This document shows positions 50,061 to 57,973 of a stretch of DNA of 64,000 nt, piece by piece. Position 1 is the first letter of the stretch; each line of letters begins with the position of its first letter. The stretch lies in the NCBI RefSeq assembly GCF_003443875.1, contig NZ_CP027482.1, positions 1,302,001 through 1,366,000 of the forward strand. Reading direction: 5' to 3'. Source of the stretch: Aeromicrobium sp. A1-2. Its GTDB lineage: Bacteria; Actinomycetota; Actinomycetes; Propionibacteriales; Nocardioidaceae. The notes beneath the pieces were generated by a model. That model did no database searches. It had not been told where the DNA came from and saw only the letters and a list, made by a program, of their open reading frames with translations. Position numbers and translations under genes: made by a program.

Positions 50061-50117
50061 AAGGTAGTTGTCAGCACCAACTCCACCGCTGCCGGGTTGG
50101 TCGAACGCGCCTAGGAT
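50061..50117. promoter_or_regulatory. Divergent leaderless promoters of SURF1 gene and moaA
   Basis: Minus-strand TACCTT (50061-50066) is 6 nt before GTG 50054. Plus-strand TAGGAT (50112-50117) is 7 nt before ATG 50125. The 70 bp between the starts holds both promoters. Confidence 0.5.
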
Positions 50118-50124
50118 GGGCGAC

Positions 50125-51111
50125 ATGGAGTTGATCGATGGACATGGCCGGGTCGCCACAGACCTGCGCGTCTCGCTGACCGATCGCTGCAACCTCCGCT
50201 GCCAGTACTGCATGCCTGCCGAGGGTCTGGACTGGATGCCGACCGAGGAGACGCTCACTGACACCGAGCTCATGCGCCTGATTCGCATCGGTGTCGAGAT
50301 CTTGGGCATCCAGGACGTCCGATTCACAGGTGGTGAGCCGCTGCTGCGTCGCAGCCTGCCCGACCTCGTCGCCGCGACCAAGGCGCTGCCTTCCAAGCCG
50401 CGCACGGCCATGACGTCGAACGGGCTCGGCCTCAAGCACACTGCCAAGGCGCTGGCCGCGGCCGGACTTGATCGGGTCAACATCAGCCTCGACACGACCG
50501 ATCCGGCGACCTTCGAGAAGATCACCCGCCGCAACCGCCTGCACGACGTCATCGATGGCCTGGCCGCCGCTCGCGACGCCGGTCTCGTACCGGTCAAGGT
50601 CAACGCTGTGCTGCTGCGCGGGATCAATGATGGCGAAGCGCCCGATCTGCTGCGCTGGTGCATGAAGCACGACTACGAGCTGCGCTTCATCGAGCAGATG
50701 CCGCTCGACGCGCAGCACGGCTGGAACCGCGAGGCCATGGTCACGGCAGAGGAGACCCTGACCCTGCTGGGTCAGCACTTTGAGCTGACTGGTCTCGATG
50801 GCCGTGGTTCGGCCCCGGCTGAGAAGTTCCTCGTCGATGCCGGACCCCATACGGTCGGGATCATCGGATCGGTCACGCGGCCGTTCTGCGGCGACTGCAA
50901 CCGCGTACGCCTGACCGCCGACGGCCAGATCCTCAACTGTCTGTTCGCCCGCGAGGAGTCCGACCTGCGTGCCGCGCTGCGTACCGGGGCCTCCGACGAG
51001 GAGATCGCCCGACACTGGGCGGCCGCGATGATGACCAAACTGCCCGGGCACGGCATCGACGACCCCGCATTCCTGCAGTCATCGCGCCCGATGTCGTCCA
51101 TCGGCGGCTAG
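50125..51111 (+). CDS. moaA: GTP 3',8-cyclase (molybdenum cofactor biosynthesis MoaA)
   Basis: A 328-residue radical SAM enzyme making the first intermediate of molybdopterin. The N-terminal cluster motif DRCNLRCQYCMP (CxxxCxxC), VRFTGGEPLLRR for SAM binding, and the C-terminal second cluster FCGDCNRVRLTADGQILNC (CxxC...C). It ends in Gly-Gly, the catalytic tail of MoaA. No other moa/moe gene is nearby. ATG 50125 follows TAGGAT by 7 nt. Confidence 0.96.
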   Translation: MELIDGHGRVATDLRVSLTDRCNLRCQYCMPAEGLDWMPTEETLTDTELMRLIRIGVEILGIQDVRFTGGEPLLRRSLPDLVAATKALPSKPRTAMTSNGLGLKHTAKALAAAGLDRVNISLDTTDPATFEKITRRNRLHDVIDGLAAARDAGLVPVKVNAVLLRGINDGEAPDLLRWCMKHDYELRFIEQMPLDAQHGWNREAMVTAEETLTLLGQHFELTGLDGRGSAPAEKFLVDAGPHTVGIIGSVTRPFCGDCNRVRLTADGQILNCLFAREESDLRAALRTGASDEEIARHWAAAMMTKLPGHGIDDPAFLQSSRPMSSIGG

Positions 51112-51129
51112 GCGGCCCTCAGGCCCTGT

Positions 51130-51336
51130 TCAGGGGCCTGCGGGATCGGGGGAGGGCGTGGTCTCCTTCCAGAAGCCACGGGCCGACAGGAACGCTCGGA
51201 GCGTCTTCTCGTGCTCGTCGCACGCCAGCCAGATCTTGCGCCGCTCGGGCGTGTGGATCTTCGGGTTGTTCCACAGCACCTGGTGCCGCGCCTGCTCGGT
51301 GCAGTCCTTGGCCGAGCAGGTCAGGCCATCACTCAC
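51130..51336 (-). CDS. Small Cys/His-rich conserved protein
   Basis: A 68-residue protein. It has TCSAKDCTEQARHQVLWNNP (two cysteines), then HTPERRKIWLACDEHEKTLR with a Cys/His pair, suggesting a zinc ribbon. Similar small actinobacterial proteins are often misnamed acetone carboxylase; no such activity is supported here. GTG 51336 is chosen because conservation starts at VSDGLTC. It overlaps the DUF3099 gene by 8 bp and is co-directional with it. Confidence 0.8.
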   Translation of the reverse strand: MSDGLTCSAKDCTEQARHQVLWNNPKIHTPERRKIWLACDEHEKTLRAFLSARGFWKETTPSPDPAGP

Positions 51337-51664
51337 GATCGAGCGGCGGGGTCTGCGGCGCCTCGATCTGGCCCTTGGCCTCGGGACCGAACGGCGACGG
51401 CCCGGAGCCCTTCTTGCGCACGCCTGCATTGGCCAGGATCACCGAGGTGTAGGGCAGGAACACCGCGCCGGCGAAAAGGATCCAACCGATGCGTGACCAC
51501 GGGGATGGGACGGCGGTCAGCAGGATCACGCCACCGACGAAGCACAAGGTGCGGATCGCCATCGAGATTGCGTAACGCTTCTCACGGCGACCTCGGTCCT
51601 CACTCTGGGACTCGGCGGCCGTCGTGATCGAAAAGACCTGCTGCTTGCGCGGTTCGTTCGGCAC
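51329..51664 (-). CDS. DUF3099 membrane protein
   Basis: A 111-residue protein. The N-terminal QQVFSITTAAESQSEDRGRREKRY-like segment is the DUF3099 signature. Two hydrophobic helices follow (IRTLCFVGGVILLTAVP, WILFAGAVFLPYTSVILAN), then a charged tail. The function is unknown. GTG 51664 is set by minus-strand TACCAT (51671-51676), 6 nt upstream, giving a leaderless transcript. Confidence 0.88.
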   Translation of the reverse strand: MPNEPRKQQVFSITTAAESQSEDRGRREKRYAISMAIRTLCFVGGVILLTAVPSPWSRIGWILFAGAVFLPYTSVILANAGVRKKGSGPSPFGPEAKGQIEAPQTPPLDRE

Positions 51665-51670
51665 AACTCC

Positions 51671-51676
51671 ATGGTA
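51671..51676 (-). promoter_or_regulatory. -10 box of leaderless DUF3099 gene
   Basis: Minus-strand TACCAT ends 6 nt before GTG 51664. Confidence 0.45.
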
Positions 51677-51738
51677 CGTCGCATGTCGCGACCTGTCGGA
51701 TCGGAACGGGGTGCTCGCGGCCTGACGGGGGATGGTCG

Positions 51739-51744
51739 TACGCT
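51739..51744 (+). promoter_or_regulatory. -10 box of leaderless dodecin gene
   Basis: TACGCT ends 6 nt before ATG 51751, identical to the hexamer before the gene at 30,027. Confidence 0.5.
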
Positions 51745-51750
51745 CTGGAC

Positions 51751-51966
51751 ATGACTGATCGCACCTACCGAGTCACCGAGATCGTCGGGACCTCACCGGA
51801 CGGCATCACCGAAGCCGTCGACAACGGGATCAAACGGGCCTCCAAGACCCTGCGCCACCTCGACTGGTTCGAGGTCACCGACATCCGGGGACAGGTCACC
51901 GACACCGACGTCTCGCACTACCAGGTCACGATGAAGCTGGGCTTCCGGCTCGAGGACGACGAGTGA
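51751..51966 (+). CDS. Dodecin-family flavin-binding protein
   Basis: A 71-residue protein. YRVTEIVGTSPDGITEAVDN and GIKRASKTLRHLDWFEVTDI with the stacking Trp, then VSHYQVTMKLGFRL. Dodecins assemble as hollow dodecamers storing riboflavin or FMN, or coenzyme A in some actinobacteria. It is monocistronic, converging on the MFS gene with 1 bp between the stops. Confidence 0.94.
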   Translation: MTDRTYRVTEIVGTSPDGITEAVDNGIKRASKTLRHLDWFEVTDIRGQVTDTDVSHYQVTMKLGFRLEDDE

Positions 51967-51967
51967 T

Positions 51968-53176
51968 CTAGTCGGTCGAGCCGAACCGGCGCAGCAGCGC
52001 CGCGCCACCCGACAGTGCGACGACCAGCCCGCCGTAGACGTACGTCGTCGCGGCCAGGCCGATGTGTGGGGCGGCGACGCCCGCAGCCACGGCCGGGACG
52101 CCGAACGCCACGTAGCTGACCACGAACACCGCGGCGAACAGCTCGGCGCGCTCGTGGGGGCCCACGGTCGACGTGATCGACCGCATGATGCCCAGGAACG
52201 CCGTGCCGAACCCGGCCCCAGTGACCACGGCCGCCGCGATGAAGCCCCACAGCGTCCCGCCGGCCAGCGCGGCGAGGGTCAGGGCCGTGCCGATCGACAG
52301 TGCGCTGGTCCCGAAGATCGTGATCCGCCGGGCGGACTGGTGGCGCGCCACGAAGCAGGCCAATGATCCGACTCCGGTCAGGACCGCGACCACGAGCCCC
52401 TGCTCGACGTGGTTGGTGCCGCCCAGCTCGATCGCGACGATGGGTGCGCCCAGGGACAGGTACAGCCCGCCGGTGGCCCAGCCGGCAACCAGGGCGGGGC
52501 TGCTGCGCAAGAACGCCGCTCGCGCTGGCGGAGGAACTCCCACCCGGGGACGGAGCGATCCGAGCACCCCCTCGTGTCGGGGGGACGTCTCGGGAAGCAG
52601 CCAGACGGCGGCCGCCAGCACGGCGTACAGCGCGGACAGCGACCCGAACACCACGACGAGTGGGGCGGAGACGTACTCGAGCGCGACGCCGGCTAGCAGC
52701 GCGCCCACCGCCAGCCCACCGAGCGGTGCGACGCTGTTGAACGTCGCGGCGGCGCCTGGCCTGCGCTCGGGCTCCAGATCGACGACCGCTGCCGTGAGCG
52801 ACGACAGCAGCAGACCGCTTGCGACACCCTGCACGATCCTGGCCAGGAACAGCAGCCCGACTGAGTCGGCGTGCCAGAACGCGACCATGCTGGCGGCCAG
52901 CAGGACGAAGCCGACCGAGATGACCGGGCGCCGCCCGATGTGGTCCGACAGCGAGCCCACGAGCAGCAGCGCCACCAGGAGCGCGATCGCGTAGACCGCG
53001 AAGATCCCGGTCAGTGTTGCCGAGGAGAATCCCAGCTGCTCCTTGAGCACCGGATAGAACGGCGACGGTGCGCTGGCCCCGGTCATCATCGCGACCAGCG
53101 CAGCGAGTGCCAGCACGAACCCGCCGCCGCGGATCCGGCTTCGCCCGGGGGAGGCCGCCAGCGCGGTCGCAGTCAT
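51968..53176 (-). CDS. Major facilitator superfamily transporter
   Basis: A 402-residue, 12-helix MFS protein. The motif A loop GSLSDHIGRRPVISVGFVLL between helices 2 and 3, the helix 4 region ARIVQGVASGLLLSSL, and a symmetric second half. It resembles drug/metabolite efflux members; the substrate is unknown. ATG 53176 is the likely start; a longer frame runs into serB. A palindrome upstream (53205-53215) may bind its regulator, which is not encoded next to it. Confidence 0.92.
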   Translation of the reverse strand: MTATALAASPGRSRIRGGGFVLALAALVAMMTGASAPSPFYPVLKEQLGFSSATLTGIFAVYAIALLVALLLVGSLSDHIGRRPVISVGFVLLAASMVAFWHADSVGLLFLARIVQGVASGLLLSSLTAAVVDLEPERRPGAAATFNSVAPLGGLAVGALLAGVALEYVSAPLVVVFGSLSALYAVLAAAVWLLPETSPRHEGVLGSLRPRVGVPPPARAAFLRSSPALVAGWATGGLYLSLGAPIVAIELGGTNHVEQGLVVAVLTGVGSLACFVARHQSARRITIFGTSALSIGTALTLAALAGGTLWGFIAAAVVTGAGFGTAFLGIMRSITSTVGPHERAELFAAVFVVSYVAFGVPAVAAGVAAPHIGLAATTYVYGGLVVALSGGAALLRRFGSTD

Positions 53177-53190
53177 GTCGGTCCTAGATC

Positions 53191-53215
53191 GGATGAGTTC
53201 GGCAAGTTCGGAACT
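53191..53215 (-). promoter_or_regulatory. Palindrome in the MFS gene promoter region
   Basis: AGTTC-G-GAACT (53205-53215) is a perfect palindrome, preceded by a second AGTTCGG half site at 53196-53202. A TTGACA hexamer reads on the minus strand at 53215-53220, immediately upstream of it. It is a candidate operator; no -10 is clear. Confidence 0.4.
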
Positions 53216-53276
53216 GTCAATGTACGTTCCCGCGCCTACCCGACCACGTCCTCGGCGCAGACGACATGGCTGCTGC

Positions 53277-54482
53277 CTAGTCGGCAGCGTCGGCGGCCTC
53301 GACCTCTTCGCGGGTGATGCCGAGCAGGTAGACGATGGCATCCAGGTACGGCACGTTGACCGAGGTCCGGGCCTGGTCGCGGACCAGAGGTTTGGCGTTG
53401 AACGCGATGCCCAGCCCGGCCGCCGCGAGCATGTCCAGATCGTTGGCGCCGTCACCGATCGCGACGGTGTTGCGGACCGGGATGCGGGCCTGATCGGCGA
53501 AGCGACGCAGCGCCTCGGCCTTGCCGGCGCGGTCGACGATCTCGCCGACGATTCGGCCGGTCAGTCGACCGTCGACGACCTCGAGCTGGTTGGCGGCGAA
53601 ATAGTCGATGTCGAGCTCGGTCGCGATCCGCTCGATGATCTGCGTGAATCCGCCGCTGACCAGTGCGAATCGATAGCCGAGCCGCTTGAGGGTTCGGATC
53701 ATGGTCCGTGCGCCCGGCGCATAGGTCAACGACTCGTACACCTCGTCGAGCGCGGACTCCTGGACACCGGCGAGCAGTGCCACGCGGGCGATCAGCGACT
53801 CGGAGAAGTCGATCTCTCCGCGCATCGCCGACTCAGTGACGGCGGCGACCTCGGCCTCGAAGCCGGCATGGGCCGCGATCATCTCGATGACCTCGCCCTG
53901 TATCAAGGTCGAGTCGACGTCCATCACGACCAGGCGCTGGGCGTGGCGGAGGATGCCGTTCTCCTGCACCGCGACGTCGACACCCTGCTCGTGTGCCACC
54001 GCGGCCAGGTCGGACTGCAGCAGGTCGGGATCTGCGCCGGAGACCTCCATCCGGATCGCAGTGACCGGATAGCGCGCCATCCGGACGATGCGGTCGATGT
54101 TGCCACCGTCGTCCTTGATGCGCTGTGCCAGCGCTGCCATCGCCGCGGGCCGCAGCGGCGCGCCGAGCACGACGACCTGCGAGCGACCGATCCGGCGGGG
54201 CCGGTTGTCGCCCGTGCCGTGCTCGACCGTGACCTCCAGGCCGAAGTCGGCACCCACGGCGCGCACGGTGCCGTCTAGTCCGGGCTGGTCCTCCGGGACG
54301 GTCAGCAGGGCACTCAGAATGAGCCGTCCACGGACGACGAGCTGTTCGATGTCGATGACTTCGACCCCGAACGGCTCGAGCGCGGAGAACAGGCGCGTCG
54401 TGACACCGCTCTGGTCAGGACCCGTGAGGGTCACCAGGACGGTGGGGTCGGTGAAGTGCAGGGTCGGCACAGGTTCGGTCAT
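53277..54482 (-). CDS. serB: Phosphoserine phosphatase SerB with N-terminal ACT domains
   Basis: A 401-residue enzyme for the last step of serine synthesis. Two ACT-like domains (about residues 8-170: VLVTLTGPDQSGVTTRLFSA, VVVLGAPLRPAAMAALA) precede the HAD phosphatase domain. HAD motifs: MDVDSTLIQGEVIEM (nucleophile Asp), FALVSGGFTQII, GDGANDLDMLAAAGLGIA. The length and double ACT match mycobacterial SerB2. ATG 54482 has minus-strand TAGCCT 8 nt upstream. A longer frame antisense to the next operon is rejected. Confidence 0.95.
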   Translation of the reverse strand: MTEPVPTLHFTDPTVLVTLTGPDQSGVTTRLFSALEPFGVEVIDIEQLVVRGRLILSALLTVPEDQPGLDGTVRAVGADFGLEVTVEHGTGDNRPRRIGRSQVVVLGAPLRPAAMAALAQRIKDDGGNIDRIVRMARYPVTAIRMEVSGADPDLLQSDLAAVAHEQGVDVAVQENGILRHAQRLVVMDVDSTLIQGEVIEMIAAHAGFEAEVAAVTESAMRGEIDFSESLIARVALLAGVQESALDEVYESLTYAPGARTMIRTLKRLGYRFALVSGGFTQIIERIATELDIDYFAANQLEVVDGRLTGRIVGEIVDRAGKAEALRRFADQARIPVRNTVAIGDGANDLDMLAAAGLGIAFNAKPLVRDQARTSVNVPYLDAIVYLLGITREEVEAADAAD

Positions 54483-54563
54483 CGCACCCGAGGCTATCGC
54501 TGACCGCATCCGGCTCCGCGATAGGTTGACACCACCGCCACCAAAACACCACCTGGAGGGTGC

Positions 54564-55385
54564 ATGCCTGCGGCTTTCGAGCTCTCGAAGGTGAGTGTCG
54601 TACGTCCCGGCAAGGTCCTGCTCGACCATGTCAGCTGGACCGTCGAGGAAGACCAGCGCTGGGTCGTGCTCGGCCCAAACGGCGCCGGCAAGACGACACT
54701 CATGCAGATCATCAGCGCGACGGCTCATCCGTCGAGCGGCAAGGTACGGATCCTGGGCAGCAAGCTCGGCAAGGTCGACGTCTTCGAGCTGCGCACCCGG
54801 ATCGGGCACACCAGCACCGCGGTCGCCGACCGCATCCCCCCGGGCGAGTCCGTCAGCAACACGATCATGTCCGCCGCGCACGCCGTGCTGGGGCGTTGGC
54901 AGGAGCAGTACGACGACGAGGACCGCGCCCGGGCCAGGCAGATGATGGGCGAGATGGGCATCACGGCACTGGCGGACCGTACCTTCGGGACGCTGTCCGA
55001 AGGAGAGCGCAAACGCGTCCTGATTGCTCGCGCGCTGATGACGGACCCCGAGCTGCTGCTGCTCGACGAGCCCGCCGCCGGACTCGACCTGGGCGCTCGT
55101 GAGGACCTGATGAGCAGCCTCGAGATGCTGTCCAACTCGCCCGAGGCCCCGGTCCTGGTCATGGTGTCGCACCACGTCGAAGAGATCCCGGTCGGTTTCA
55201 CCCACGTGTTGTTGCTGCGGGATGGCAAGGTGGTCAGCCAGGGTCCGATCGAGTCGACGCTGACAGGCGAGACGCTCAGCGCGACCTTCGGGTCGCGCAT
55301 CCAGTTGACGCGGGACGGTGGACGCTACGCCGCTCGTCGGGCAGCATACGGACACCGGGCCGACAACACAGGGGAGGCACGATGA
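54564..55385 (+). CDS. ABC-type ATP-binding protein
   Basis: A 273-residue ATPase without its own permease. Walker A LGPNGAGKTT, a signature altered to LSEGERKRVLIA (Glu for the second Gly), Walker B LLLLDEPAAGLD and H-loop VMVSHHVEEIP. The pattern resembles ModF/YlmA-like cytosolic ABC proteins (FGTLSEGERKR is common there). ATG 54564 follows GGAGG by 5 nt. The stop overlaps the NfeD gene by 4 bp, so an operon with NfeD and SPFH is likely. Confidence 0.92.
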   Translation: MPAAFELSKVSVVRPGKVLLDHVSWTVEEDQRWVVLGPNGAGKTTLMQIISATAHPSSGKVRILGSKLGKVDVFELRTRIGHTSTAVADRIPPGESVSNTIMSAAHAVLGRWQEQYDDEDRARARQMMGEMGITALADRTFGTLSEGERKRVLIARALMTDPELLLLDEPAAGLDLGAREDLMSSLEMLSNSPEAPVLVMVSHHVEEIPVGFTHVLLLRDGKVVSQGPIESTLTGETLSATFGSRIQLTRDGGRYAARRAAYGHRADNTGEAR

Positions 55386-55846
55386 TCGACTGGATGCAGG
55401 ATCACGCGTGGGCCACATGGCTTGGCATTGCCGTAGTGCTGGCGTTGGTCGAGCTGCTCAGCCTCGACCTCGTGCTGTTGATGTTTGCCCTCGGGGCACT
55501 CGCAGCCGCCGTCGTGACCGGCCTCGGCGGTCCGCTGTGGCTCGCCATCGTGGTGTTCATCCTTGTCACGGTTGCCCTCGTGCTGCTGGTACGCCCGCCG
55601 CTCGTCGCGCGGCTGCACGATGGACCCACTCTCATGACGGGCCACCAGGCGCTGGTCGGCCACACCGCGATCGTGGTCGAGCCGGTCGACCACCGTCAGG
55701 GCCGGGTCCAGCTGTCCGGCGAGCTGTGGTCGGCGCGGACCCAGCTCGACGCTGAGTCGTTCGACACCGGAACCGAAGTACTTGTCACGCGGATCGATGG
55801 CGCCACCGTCATCGTCACCGCAGCAGCCACCACCAAGGAGTCCTGA
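55382..55846 (+). CDS. NfeD-family membrane protein
   Basis: A 154-residue short NfeD. The N-terminal half holds membrane helices (WLGIAVVLALVELLSLDLVL, LMFALGALAAAVVTGLGG, LAIVVFILVTVALVLLV). The C-terminal half is an OB-like soluble domain (LVGHTAIVVEPVDHRQGRVQ, DTGTEVLVTRIDGATVIVTA). NfeD proteins pair with stomatin-like SPFH proteins in membrane microdomains. ATG 55382 overlaps the ABC gene, and its stop overlaps the SPFH gene by 1 bp. Confidence 0.92.
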   Translation: MIDWMQDHAWATWLGIAVVLALVELLSLDLVLLMFALGALAAAVVTGLGGPLWLAIVVFILVTVALVLLVRPPLVARLHDGPTLMTGHQALVGHTAIVVEPVDHRQGRVQLSGELWSARTQLDAESFDTGTEVLVTRIDGATVIVTAAATTKES

Positions 55847-56934
55847 TGTCCGCAGCACTTGTCGTGCTCATCCTTCTAGCCGTCCTGGCGATCTCGGTCG
55901 TCTCGATGACGGTCAAGATCGTCCCGCAAGCCAGATCCGGCATCGTCGAACGTTTCGGCAAGTACCGCACGACGCTGTCGGCGGGCCTGAACATCGTGGT
56001 GCCGTTCATCGACAAGGTGCGCTACGTCATCGACCTGCGCGAGCAGGTCGTCTCGTTCCCCCCGCAGCCCGTCATCACCGAGGACAACCTGGTCGTCTCG
56101 ATCGACACGGTCATCTACTTCCAGGTCACCGACCCGGTCGCGGCGACGTACGAGATCGCCAACTACATCCAGGCGATCGAGCAGCTGACCATGACGACGC
56201 TGCGCAACATCACGGGTGGCATGAGCCTGGAGCATGCGCTGACCAGCCGAGACCAGATCAACTCGGGCCTGCGCGGCGAGCTCGACAGCGCGACCGGCAA
56301 GTGGGGCATCCGCGTCAACCGGGTCGAGCTCAAGGGCATCGACCCGCCGCCCTCGATCATCGACGCGATGGAGCAGCAGATGCGCGCCGAGCGCAACAAG
56401 CGCGCGGCAATCCTGACCGCCGAGGGCGAGCGTCAGTCGGCAATCCTCATGGCTGAAGGTCGCAAGCAGTCCGCGATCCTGACCGCCGAGGGCGACCGCC
56501 AGGCACAGATCCTCACGGCGCAGGCTGACCGGCAGGCGCAGATCCTGCGCTCGCAGGGCGAGGCACAGGCCATCCAGACCGTCTTCCAGGCGATCCACGA
56601 CGGCAACCCCGATCAGAAGCTGCTGTCATACCAGTACCTCCAGATGCTGCCGAAGATCGCCGAGGGCAACAACGCCACGACGTGGATCATCCCGGCAGAG
56701 CTGACCAAGGCACTCGGCACGCTGGGTGGCACGCTCGGCACGATCCCGGTCGACGGCGGCGGCAGCAAGACCCGAATCGACTTCGACGAGCCGATCGAGG
56801 ACGACCTCCAGCCGGACGCCGCGACCAATGAAGCGGTCCAGGAGGCCCTGAACGCCGCCAAGGCCGCCGAGACGACCATGAGCAAGCCGCCGGCGGCGCC
56901 CGAGAGCGGGACCCCGGAGCCTCCTCAGGCGTGA
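55846..56934 (+). CDS. SPFH/stomatin-like membrane protein
   Basis: A 362-residue protein. An N-terminal membrane helix (residues 3-23) is followed by an SPFH/Band 7 domain (VPQARSGIVERFGKYRTTL, LREQVVSFPPQPVITEDNLV, YEIANYIQAIEQLTMTTLRN). A helical stretch with five 11-residue repeats (188-242) precedes a Pro/Ala/Glu tail. Stomatin family members oligomerise at membranes and control proteolysis or lipid domains with NfeD. ATG 55846 overlaps the NfeD stop. Confidence 0.94.
   Translation: MSAALVVLILLAVLAISVVSMTVKIVPQARSGIVERFGKYRTTLSAGLNIVVPFIDKVRYVIDLREQVVSFPPQPVITEDNLVVSIDTVIYFQVTDPVAATYEIANYIQAIEQLTMTTLRNITGGMSLEHALTSRDQINSGLRGELDSATGKWGIRVNRVELKGIDPPPSIIDAMEQQMRAERNKRAAILTAEGERQSAILMAEGRKQSAILTAEGDRQAQILTAQADRQAQILRSQGEAQAIQTVFQAIHDGNPDQKLLSYQYLQMLPKIAEGNNATTWIIPAELTKALGTLGGTLGTIPVDGGGSKTRIDFDEPIEDDLQPDAATNEAVQEALNAAKAAETTMSKPPAAPESGTPEPPQA
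56407..56571 (+). repeat. Five 33-bp repeats encoding 11-residue units in the SPFH protein
   Basis: Residues 188-242 repeat the unit (A/Q)IL-x-A-x-G/A-x-x-Q-x. Examples are AILTAEGERQS, AILMAEGRKQS, AILTAEGDRQA, QILTAQADRQA and QILRSQGEAQA. An 11-residue period fits a right-handed coiled coil that would promote oligomer stalk formation. Slippage at this DNA repeat could vary stalk length. Confidence 0.75.
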
Positions 56935-56945
56935 CCTAGGCAGAA

Positions 56946-56985
56946 CGAAGGGCGGGTCGGGACCACAGTCCCGACCCGCCCTTCG
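56946..56985. terminator. Strong bidirectional hairpin terminator
   Basis: A perfect 17-bp stem, CGAAGGGCGGGTCGGGA (56946-56962), with its complement at 56969-56985 around a 6-nt loop. It is placed between the convergent SPFH and DksA-like genes. There is no clean U-tract, but the length and position make a factor-independent terminator for both directions likely. Confidence 0.85.
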
Positions 56986-57015
56986 TCGTCTCCGTGCAGG
57001 TGACCCTGCGCGGAG

Positions 57016-57360
57016 TCAGTCCTGCTCGTCCTGCGTGGCTTCCTCGACCGTCAGCTCGGCGGCCGGGTCAAACTCGAGCCGCTCCTCGGGGATCGGTTCG
57101 CCGCTGCGCACGGATACGCCGTACGTGCCGTCGGCGAGCCGCTGCTCGGCCCGCTTCACTGCCTCCAGGCGCAGCCGGAAACCCTCCGCCAAGGCGTCGT
57201 CGACACCCTCGGCGGTCAGCTGCTCGGCGCTGTCGTCCGACTCCAGGTCGTCGTCCTGGGCCTCGCGGTTCTGTCGGCCGTCGGACTCCGTCGAGCGCAG
57301 GAGCGCGGTGAGTCGTTCGGTCTCGGCCTTCAACAGTTCTTTGGCTCGCTGGGCGTCCAT
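57016..57360 (-). CDS. DksA/TraR-like protein lacking the zinc-finger cysteines
   Basis: A 114-residue protein. A coiled-coil-like N-terminus (AQRAKELLKAETERLTALLR) leads to the family core EQRLADGTYGVSVRSGEPIP and EERLEFDPAAELTVEEATQD. In classical DksA/TraR the segment GxYGxCxxCGxPI and a later CxxC bind zinc; here all four Cys positions are other residues (Ser, Ser, Leu and no later pair). Its fold must be stabilised differently. ATG 57360 has ACGAGGA about 8 nt upstream. It may act on RNA polymerase, but this is inferred from the family. Confidence 0.85.
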   Translation of the reverse strand: MDAQRAKELLKAETERLTALLRSTESDGRQNREAQDDDLESDDSAEQLTAEGVDDALAEGFRLRLEAVKRAEQRLADGTYGVSVRSGEPIPEERLEFDPAAELTVEEATQDEQD

Positions 57361-57427
57361 GTGGGTCCTCGTCTCGTGGTGCGTGTGGCTCACTGTCCTC
57401 CGTCGGACTGCGAGCGACACAGCGGGG

Positions 57428-57955
57428 TCAGTGAGCGTACGTACCGCTGATGATGGCGCGGCCCAGCGTCTTGAACGCGAGGTTGAATCCCACGACGGCG
57501 GGAGAGGCCGAGCCATCCACGCCGAGCCGGTCCTCGCCGACAGCGTGCACGACGAACATGTAGCGGTGGATCTGGTCGCCCGGCGGGGGAGCGGCGCCCA
57601 TGAAGCCCATCCCGCCACCGTCATTGCGTACGTGAAAGGCGTCGCCGGGCAGCGTGTCGTCGGAGGCGCCAGCTCCGGTGGCCAGCTCCGTGACGTCGGC
57701 CGGGATGTCGACGGCGACCCAGTGCCAGAACCCCGACACGATCGGCGCGTCCGGATCGAAGCAGGTCACGACGAACGACTTGGTGCCCTCAGGTGCCCCG
57801 CTCCAGGTCAGGTGCGGAGAGGTGTCACCGAACTCGTTGACCTGGTTGTCGTTCAACGGCTGCCCCTCCGAGACGTCCGAGCTCGTCACGGTGAACGAGG
57901 CGGTGGACGGCAGCAATGGATAGGGATCGGGTGCGACGGGACGATCAAGGCTCAT
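57428..57955 (-). CDS. PEBP/YbhB-like protein (Raf kinase inhibitor-like)
   Basis: A 175-residue phosphatidylethanolamine-binding protein fold. FTVTSSDVSEGQPLNDNQVN, SPHLTWSGAPEGTKSFVVTC, FDPDAPIVSGFWHWVAVDIP and HRYMFVVHAVGEDRLGV are the usual blocks, with DPDAP at the ligand pocket. The function in bacteria is unclear. ATG 57955 is followed on the other side by a divergent gene starting 19 bp away; its minus-strand -10 TAGCCT is 7 nt upstream. Confidence 0.93.
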   Translation of the reverse strand: MSLDRPVAPDPYPLLPSTASFTVTSSDVSEGQPLNDNQVNEFGDTSPHLTWSGAPEGTKSFVVTCFDPDAPIVSGFWHWVAVDIPADVTELATGAGASDDTLPGDAFHVRNDGGGMGFMGAAPPPGDQIHRYMFVVHAVGEDRLGVDGSASPAVVGFNLAFKTLGRAIISGTYAH

Positions 57956-57961
57956 GCTGGC

Positions 57962-57968
57962 TAGGCTA
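57962..57968. promoter_or_regulatory. Shared bidirectional -10 of two leaderless genes
   Basis: Plus-strand TAGGCT (57962-57967) ends 6 nt before GTG 57974. Minus-strand TAGCCT (57968-57963) ends 7 nt before ATG 57955. The two hexamers overlap in 5 of 6 bp within GGCTAGGCTAGCC. One near-palindromic -10 would therefore start two leaderless messages in opposite directions. Confidence 0.6.
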
Positions 57969-57973
57969 GCCCG

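Noticed and set aside
49275..50663. SURF1 gene extended to 462 codons
   Set aside because: The extension is antisense to moaA. GTG 50054 has a -10 at the leaderless distance and starts the membrane helix.
53277..55418. SerB read as a 713-residue fusion protein
   Set aside because: The extra N-terminal 312 codons are antisense to the ABC ATPase gene. The real start is ATG 54482, where ACT-domain homology begins.
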